A stretch of DNA of 28,380 nt from AP-16 sp036395835. Lineage in GTDB: Bacteria > Pseudomonadota > Alphaproteobacteria > Rhizobiales > Xanthobacteraceae. This document shows positions 24,205 through 28,380 of the stretch, piece by piece. The stretch is taken from contig DASWCW010000283.1 in assembly GCA_036395835.1 (NCBI GenBank), positions 1 through 28,380 on the forward strand. The letters run 5' to 3'. Each line of letters opens with the position of its first letter. The first letter of the stretch is position 1. A program made the position numbers and the translations under genes. The notes beneath the pieces were generated by a model. It was given only the letters and a program-made list of their open reading frames with translations. It ran no database searches and was not told the origin of the DNA.

Positions 24205-25884
24205 ATGACGGCGAGCGAAACCTTCACGGAAGCCGGACGCGATTTCATCCGCGACATCGTCGTGGCCGATCTCGCCGCGAAGCGGCACACCCACGTCGTG
24301 ACCCGGTTCCCGCCGGAGCCGAACGGCTACCTGCACATCGGTCACGCCAAGTCCATCGCGCTCAATTTCGGCATCGCCGAAGAGTTCGGCGGCCGCTGCC
24401 ATCTGCGGTTCGACGACACCAATCCGACCAAGGAGGAGCAGGAATATATCGACGCGATCAAGCGCGATGTCCGCTGGCTCGGCTACGACTGGGGCAAGCA
24501 CCTCTACCACGCGTCCGATTATTTCGAGCAGCTCTACCAATGGGCGGAATGCCTGATCCGCGACGCAAAGGCCTATGTCGACGACCAGTCGCAGGATGAA
24601 ATCCGGGCGAACCGGGGCACCCTGACCGAGCCCGGCAACAACAGCCCGTTCCGCGACCGCAGCGTGGTGGAGAACCTCGACCTGTTCCGCCGCATGCGCG
24701 CGGGCGAATTCCCGAACGGCGCGCGCGTGCTGCGGGCGAAGATCGACATGGCGGCCGGCAACATCAACCTGCGCGACCCGGTAATCTACCGCATCCTCAA
24801 CGCGCCGCATCCTCGCACCGGAACGAAATGGCACATCTACCCGAGCTACGACTTCGCGCACGGCCAGTCCGATGCGATCGAAGGCGTCACCCATTCGATC
24901 TGCACGCTGGAGTTCGAGGACCATCGGCCGCTTTACGACTGGTTCCTCGAGAACCTGCCGGTTCCGTCGCGGCCGCGGCAGTACGAATTCGCGCGGCTCA
25001 ACATGACATACACGCTGCTGTCGAAGCGCGTGCTCACCGAGCTCGTGCGCGGCGGCCACGTGGCCGGCTGGGACGATCCGCGGATGCCGACGATCGCCGG
25101 CCTGCGCCGCCGCGGGGTGCCGCCGGCCGCCATTCGCGAGTTCGTGAAGCGGATCGGGGTCGCCAAGGCGAACAGCCTCGTCGACGCGGCGATGTTCGAG
25201 CACGCGGTGCGCGAGGTCCTCAACCGGACCGCGTTGCGGCGGATGGCGGTGCTGCGGCCGCTCAAGATCGTCATCGAGAACTATCCGCAAGGACAAAGCG
25301 AGGAGCTCGAGGCCGTCAACCATCCGGACGAGCAAGGCGCGGGCACGCGGCGGATCCGGTTCGGGCGCGAGCTCTACATCGAGCGGGACGACTTCATGGA
25401 GCATCCTGCGAAAAAATTCTTTCGCCTCTCGCCGGGGGCCGAAGTCCGCCTGCGCTACGCCTATTTCGTCACCTGCCGCGACGTGGTGAAGAACGCCGCC
25501 GGCGAGCCGATCGAGCTGCGCTGCAGCTATGATCCGGCAACCAAGGGGGGCAACGCGCCCGATGGCCGCAAGGTCAAGGCGACGATGCACTGGGTATCGG
25601 CCGCGGATGCAGTCTCGGCCGAACTGCGGCTCTACAATCCGCTGTTCACGAAACCGGATCCGAGCGCCGCGGAGTTCGCGGCCGATCTCAATCCGAATTC
25701 GCTCGAAGTACTCCCCGACGCCAAGCTCGAACCGGCGCTCGCCCTCGACGATCTTGCCGATCCGGTGCAGTTCGAGCGACAGGGCTATTTCGTCCGCGAC
25801 ACGGAATCGCGACCGGGCAGGCCGGTGTTCAACCGCACCGTCTCCCTGCGCGACACGTGGGCCAAGGTGAGCGGCGGGGGATGA
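24205..25884 (+). CDS. glnS: Glutamine--tRNA ligase
   Basis: This protein of 559 residues charges tRNA-Gln directly. It has the GlnRS start region AGRDFIRDIVVADLAAKRHT, the HIGH motif HIGH (44-47, in PPEPNGYLHIGHAKSIALNF), FDDTNPTKEEQEYIDAI, and the KMSKS-region LLSKR (271-275). The C-terminal half holds the two beta-barrel anticodon-binding domains (beginning near RPLKIVIENY), so it is GlnRS rather than a second GluRS. It is divergent from gltX across 164 bases, where I see no clear promoter. The ribosome binding site is weak. It converges with the dehydroquinase-like gene, 34 bases away. Confidence 0.95.
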   Translation: MTASETFTEAGRDFIRDIVVADLAAKRHTHVVTRFPPEPNGYLHIGHAKSIALNFGIAEEFGGRCHLRFDDTNPTKEEQEYIDAIKRDVRWLGYDWGKHLYHASDYFEQLYQWAECLIRDAKAYVDDQSQDEIRANRGTLTEPGNNSPFRDRSVVENLDLFRRMRAGEFPNGARVLRAKIDMAAGNINLRDPVIYRILNAPHPRTGTKWHIYPSYDFAHGQSDAIEGVTHSICTLEFEDHRPLYDWFLENLPVPSRPRQYEFARLNMTYTLLSKRVLTELVRGGHVAGWDDPRMPTIAGLRRRGVPPAAIREFVKRIGVAKANSLVDAAMFEHAVREVLNRTALRRMAVLRPLKIVIENYPQGQSEELEAVNHPDEQGAGTRRIRFGRELYIERDDFMEHPAKKFFRLSPGAEVRLRYAYFVTCRDVVKNAAGEPIELRCSYDPATKGGNAPDGRKVKATMHWVSAADAVSAELRLYNPLFTKPDPSAAEFAADLNPNSLEVLPDAKLEPALALDDLADPVQFERQGYFVRDTESRPGRPVFNRTVSLRDTWAKVSGGG

Positions 25885-25918
25885 TCCGCCCGGAGTCGCC
25901 GAGCGCGCCGGCTCGATC

Positions 25919-26371
25919 TTATGGCCTTACGGATTTCTGCCGTGTCCGTAAAATCTCCAGCATCGCCTCGAGGCCGAGAATGTAGGAGTGCATGCCGAAG
26001 CCGGTGATCAAGCCCTCCGCCGCGTCCGAGAGCACGCAGTGGATGTTGCGCTTGGCGATGTTGCTGATGTGCACCTCGACATACGGCAGGGCGGCGCCCT
26101 TGATGCAATCCTTCAACGCGAAACCGGCGTAGGTGAATCCCGCCGGATTCATCACCAGGCCGTCGAACTTTTCGTCGACGGCGCGATAAATGCGGTTGAT
26201 CGCCTCGCCCTCGATGTTGCTGTAGAAAATCTCGAGCCCGTAGCCGCGCTCCGCGGCGTGACGCTGCAGCATCGCGTCGAGCTCGGCAGCCGTCGTGGTG
26301 CCGTAGATCGCGGGCTCGCGCCGCCCGAGGAATGTCAAATTGGCGCCCTGCACCAGCAAGATTTTCGCCAT
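25919..26371 (-). CDS. Divergent type II 3-dehydroquinate dehydratase-like protein
   Basis: The 150-residue protein has the flavodoxin-like type II dehydroquinase layout. Asn11, Arg18 and Tyr23 (GANLTFLGRREPAIYG) correspond to the substrate, activating and base residues of the Mycobacterium enzyme, and Asn75 and His101 (EVHISN) are also present. However, the usual PGAYTHTS loop is PAGFTYAGF, so the substrate-binding His81 is Tyr, and SNHEG is SNIEG. It is therefore a paralogue of AroQ whose activity may be altered; AroQ in the shikimate pathway is one candidate role, quinate breakdown or another hydrolyase role another. ATG 26371 follows GGGGAG at a six-base distance. It converges with glnS and diverges from the comEC remnant. 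Confidence 0.75.
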   Translation of the reverse strand: MAKILLVQGANLTFLGRREPAIYGTTTAAELDAMLQRHAAERGYGLEIFYSNIEGEAINRIYRAVDEKFDGLVMNPAGFTYAGFALKDCIKGAALPYVEVHISNIAKRNIHCVLSDAAEGLITGFGMHSYILGLEAMLEILRTRQKSVRP

Positions 26372-26541
26372 CTCCCGCTCCCCGGCTCTTCACGACAATT
26401 GCACTGGATTCTCGCGCATCCGGCGCGGGCCTCGTGTAGCATGGGGGCGCGGCGGAGACATCCTGGGCGCATCGCCTTTGACGGGCGCATGCGCGGAGTA
26501 GTTCGTTCGGCCTTCATGGGCCGACGATTTGGGACGCCGCG

Positions 26542-27192
26542 ATGGCGCAGCGGGGCAGGGCGCGGGCAGGCACTTGGCCGGTCGCGGCGGGCGCGCGACG
26601 GCGCGAGCCGTGGGATCTCAGCGGCTTTGGCGGCGAGCTGTTCGAGCGCGCCTATCATTGGGCGCTCGCCGAGGTCGCCCCGGGCCGGCTCGTGCCGTGG
26701 CTGCCGGTCGCGTTCGGCGCCGGCATCGTGCTCTATTTCACCGCGCCGCGCGAGCCGTTGCTGTGGGCTCCGATCCTGCTCGCATTTGCGCTTGCCGGCG
26801 CCACGATCGCGCTGCGCGCAAAACCGGTCGGGCTTCCAATCATGCTGGGGTTTGCCGCCGCCGCGGCCGGCTTTGCGACCGCGACGGTCAAGACGCATTG
26901 GATCGATCATCCGGTGCTGCGGCATGCGGTGCCGAGCGCGGCGATCACCGGCTGGATCGAAGTGCGGGAATCGCGCGAGCGCACCGATCGCATCGTGATC
27001 CGCGTCGAGGCGATCGAAGGCCGGCGGCTCGATGCGGCGCCCGGGCGGGTTCGGCTCTCCGTACGCAAGGGCACGGCGCCGACGGTGGGCCAGTTCGTCG
27101 AGCTCAAGGCGCGGCTCCGTCCGCCGCTCGCGCCGCTCAAACCCGGCAGCTACGATTTCTCGCGCGACCTGTATTTCCAGGGCATCGGTTAG
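26542..27192 (+). pseudogene. comEC: Truncated ComEC/Rec2 DNA-uptake channel protein (N-terminal 216 residues)
   Basis: The protein resembles the start of ComEC from alphaproteobacteria. A charged N-terminus is followed by LFERAYHWALAEVAPGRLVP, membrane segments (WLPVAFGAGIVLYFTA, WAPILLAFALAGATIAL, IMLGFAAAAAGFATATV), and an OB-like domain (ITGWIEVRESRERTDRIVIR) ending in KPGSYDFSRDLYFQGIG. Intact proteins continue after YFQGIG with the competence membrane domain and often a metallo-beta-lactamase domain. Here TAG follows at once and the next 1.2 kb has no ComEC sequence. The DNA channel would be missing, so DNA uptake by this protein is not expected. In many relatives comEC lies beside gltX and lexA; here glnS and the dehydroquinase-like gene intervene. 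The start at 26542 is not firm. Confidence 0.75.
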
Positions 27193-27221
27193 TCAATATT
27201 GAAATTTCAGCGATTTTCAGC

Positions 27222-27304
27222 TCTTCGCAAGGTCTACCTACGTTCCAACCCACGCCTCCACGCGTCCCGCTCTATCAGCACGCGGTGCCCTTCCCTTGCG
27301 AAGA
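27222..27304. repeat. 11-bp inverted repeat just past the comEC break
   Basis: TCTTCGCAAGG at 27222-27232 and CCTTGCGAAGA at 27294-27304 are perfect inverted copies separated by 61 bases. They begin 30 bases after the comEC stop. They may be the ends or an internal arm of a small mobile element. The DNA between them has no gene I can support. Confidence 0.45.
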
Positions 27305-27327
27305 ATGAGTCTTCTGGCGGCGCCGTT

Positions 27328-27361
27328 ATACCATTTATCGCCGAATACCATTTATCGCCGA
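27328..27361. repeat. Perfect 17-bp tandem duplication
   Basis: ATACCATTTATCGCCGA occurs twice head to tail (27328-27344 and 27345-27361). It directly precedes the IS66 transposase scrap and may be a slippage or repair scar. Confidence 0.8.
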
Positions 27362-27434
27362 GTTGGAGAGCTGGCTGCGTGAGCGACGCGCCAAGCTCTC
27401 TGGCAAGAGCGAGACCGCCAAGGAGCGCGTAAAG
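27351..27434 (+). pseudogene. Fragment of an IS66-family transposase
   Basis: Reading from 27351 gives FIAELESWLRERRAKLSGKS then ETAKERVKQK. The segment LxxWLxExxxKLSGKSExAK is characteristic of the C-terminal third of IS66 TnpC transposases, just before the AIRYAL...RW stretch. Here the match is lost after about 28 codons, and neither the rest of TnpC nor TnpA/TnpB is present. No terminal repeats can be assigned. It is a decayed remnant marking past transposition at the junction next to truncated comEC. Confidence 0.55.
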
Positions 27435-27461
27435 CAGAAGCCATGCACCGCCCGATTTACA

Positions 27462-27818
27462 CTATCCGGCCGAAAGGCCGCTCGGCAGGGCAGGTCGGGC
27501 GACCGCCCGCGAGTGGCGCAGGTGTTCACAGCTAGCGCGTTTACCTGGGTCCATGTCCGGAAAATCGAGCGAAAAAAATGGCGATTTGAAACCAAGGCGA
27601 CGATCAAAACGAGCGACCGTCGTCGGCATTAGGAACTCCTCGTGTTGGGTTCCGATGTCGGTCACCCATTTCTTTCCTGAAGGACGGAAAATCCGAGTCG
27701 CACTGTAAGGCTCGCCTTTTACCAGGAAAAGATCGGTCTTGACCATGCACCCTTGCTGCACGGCCCACTCGACGTACTGGCCAAAGGTCGGGTAGCCGCC
27801 GAACGGAAAGGCGACCAT
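27462..27818 (-). CDS. HicA-like or conserved hypothetical protein of a two-gene module
   Basis: The minus-strand frame gives 118 residues. The first 85 or so look like a compact domain: MVAFPFGGYPTFGQYVEWAV, a Gly-Cys turn, TRIFRPSGKKWVTDIGTQHE, then EFLMPTTVARFDRRLGFKSP. This strand-helix order with a late helix is reminiscent of the small HicA fold, but the GSH catalytic-type motif is absent, so I call it HicA-like only. Its ATG (27818) immediately follows the stop of the upstream gene (TAGATG), indicating one operon. The final 25-30 residues (beginning near DPGKRASCEHLRHSR) appear unlike the family and may be read-through into the scrambled junction. Base composition is lower in GC than the core genes. 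Confidence 0.55.
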   Translation of the reverse strand: MVAFPFGGYPTFGQYVEWAVQQGCMVKTDLFLVKGEPYSATRIFRPSGKKWVTDIGTQHEEFLMPTTVARFDRRLGFKSPFFSLDFPDMDPGKRASCEHLRHSRAVARPALPSGLSAG

Positions 27819-28148
27819 CTATGCGCACAGAGCCAAATCAAGGGTGAGCGATGCGCCGTCTTTATTCACTTCAGGCTTAGTCTCGAACTGGCGCAAGCGC
27901 CTTTCCCACATTTCAAAGAAACGAGTCGGAGCTGGGTCGATCTCCGCGAATTCTTTCTCATGAATTTCTAGACTTGTGCGCCGCTCGATCTCCACCGCCA
28001 GATCCAGCCGACGCCGAACTGTATCAAGATCGTGCGCCTGAACGCCGATGTCGTATTCAAGGCATTGAGCAATCCACAGGTCACCGTCCTGGAATATAAC
28101 CGCCCGAAGGCCGTCGTTCTCTCGATTCATTGTGCGATTCCTTGCCAT
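27819..28148 (-). CDS. HicB-like antitoxin-type protein
   Basis: This 109-residue protein contains LRAVIFQDGDLWIAQCLEYD then IGVQAHDLDTVRRRLDLAVE, the pattern of the HicB-like fold: a strand, an acidic turn, the WIAQCLEYDIGVQA strand, then a helix. A second block (FAEIDPAPTRFFEMWERRLR) is found in relatives of this subgroup. No ribbon-helix-helix or HTH DNA-binding domain is obvious. Two starts are possible: ATG 28148 (GGGAG touches the ATG) and ATG 28130 (AAGGA eight bases upstream, my slight preference; 103 residues). The order antitoxin-like then toxin-like, with no gap, and a dyad upstream support a self-regulated toxin-antitoxin-type unit. Confidence 0.6.
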   Translation of the reverse strand: MARNRTMNRENDGLRAVIFQDGDLWIAQCLEYDIGVQAHDLDTVRRRLDLAVEIERRTSLEIHEKEFAEIDPAPTRFFEMWERRLRQFETKPEVNKDGASLTLDLALCA

Positions 28149-28173
28149 CTCCCTGGGGCCGTCCCAGCAGTAT

Positions 28174-28190
28174 TGATAGACGCCCTATCA
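28174..28190. promoter_or_regulatory. Operator-like dyad upstream of the HicB-like gene
   Basis: TGATAG (28174-28179) and CTATCA (28185-28190) form a perfect 6-bp inverted repeat around five bases. It lies 26 bases upstream of ATG 28148 and overlaps the proposed -10 box. This is the expected place for autorepression by an antitoxin, though the HicB-like protein shows no clear DNA-binding domain. Confidence 0.45.
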
Positions 28191-28212
28191 CTGCGCCACA
28201 GCTACCTCGCAA
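28184..28212 (-). promoter_or_regulatory. Possible promoter of the HicB/HicA-like pair
   Basis: On the minus strand TTGCGA (28207-28212) and GATAGG (28184-28189) are 17 bp apart, matching the consensus at four and three positions. Its main support is position and overlap with the dyad. Confidence 0.3.
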
Positions 28213-28380
28213 AATGGTTAATTCTGCCTTTGGGCCCAGCTCAGGATTATCCTATTTGAGGTGGCCAGTCGCTCTGACGCGCAATGCTCGCCCCACGGGC
28301 TCACAGAACCTTGCTGGCCCGTTTTATGAGTTTGGGCATGCGCCAAGGCTTAAGGCGTCCGGTTTACCGACCATGCCGGT

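Noticed and set aside
25015..25029. Missing KMSKS motif in GlnS (LLSKR instead)
   Set aside because: Glutaminyl-tRNA synthetases normally have a degenerate motif of this kind, so it is not a defect.
28295..28322. ACGGGC/GCCCGT stem followed by TTTTA as a rho-independent terminator
   Set aside because: The stem is only six pairs with a 16-base loop, and no plus-strand gene precedes it in the window.

Overview
The window is GC-rich chromosomal DNA from an alphaproteobacterium. It most likely belongs to the Hyphomicrobiales (Rhizobiales), near the Bradyrhizobium/Rhodopseudomonas/Xanthobacteraceae group. The evidence is the uninterrupted order rpsB-tsf-pyrH-frr-uppS-cdsA-dxr-rseP-bamA-lpxD-fabZ-lpxA-lpxI-lpxB, a ribosomal protein S2 with the C-terminal extension seen in this group, LpxI instead of LpxH, direct-repeat LexA boxes (GAAC-N7-GAAC), and Bradyrhizobium-style palindromic intergenic repeats. 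The assignment rests on reading protein motifs and synteny by eye; no database was searched.

Layout. 1-800: the start of a conserved hypothetical gene on the minus strand, a small hypothetical gene (272-490), a palindromic repeat (506-600), and two abutting LexA boxes in front of an unannotated 32-residue single-helix membrane peptide (672-770). 953-4384: dnaE, the replicative polymerase alpha subunit. 4385-5262: an AT-richer segment holding a frameshifted membrane-anchored gene and ending in a second, synonymously diverged copy of the last 67 bp of dnaE, so it looks like an insertion at the 3' end of dnaE. 5263-6193: another palindromic repeat and a multi-spanning membrane protein gene on the minus strand. 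6395-21090: promoter and a 14-gene plus-strand run covering translation (rpsB, tsf, frr), UMP phosphorylation (pyrH), isoprenoid and undecaprenyl supply (dxr, uppS), phospholipid precursor synthesis (cdsA), envelope proteolysis (rseP), outer-membrane protein assembly (bamA) and lipid A synthesis (lpxD, fabZ, lpxA, lpxI, lpxB). 21111-26371: gltA and gltX on the minus strand, glnS on the plus strand, and a divergent type II dehydroquinase-like gene on the minus strand. 26542-28380: comEC cut off after 216 codons, then a scrambled accessory junction with an IS66 transposase scrap, a 17-bp tandem repeat, and a HicA/HicB-like two-gene module on the minus strand with an operator-like dyad.

The core genes join protein synthesis to envelope growth: uppS and dxr feed the lipid carrier pathway, cdsA feeds phospholipids, the lpx genes and fabZ feed lipid A, and bamA inserts outer-membrane proteins. 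The parts worth a second look are at the edges of this core: the SOS-controlled micropeptide upstream of dnaE, the att-like duplication at the end of dnaE, and the broken comEC with its downstream toxin-antitoxin-like module.
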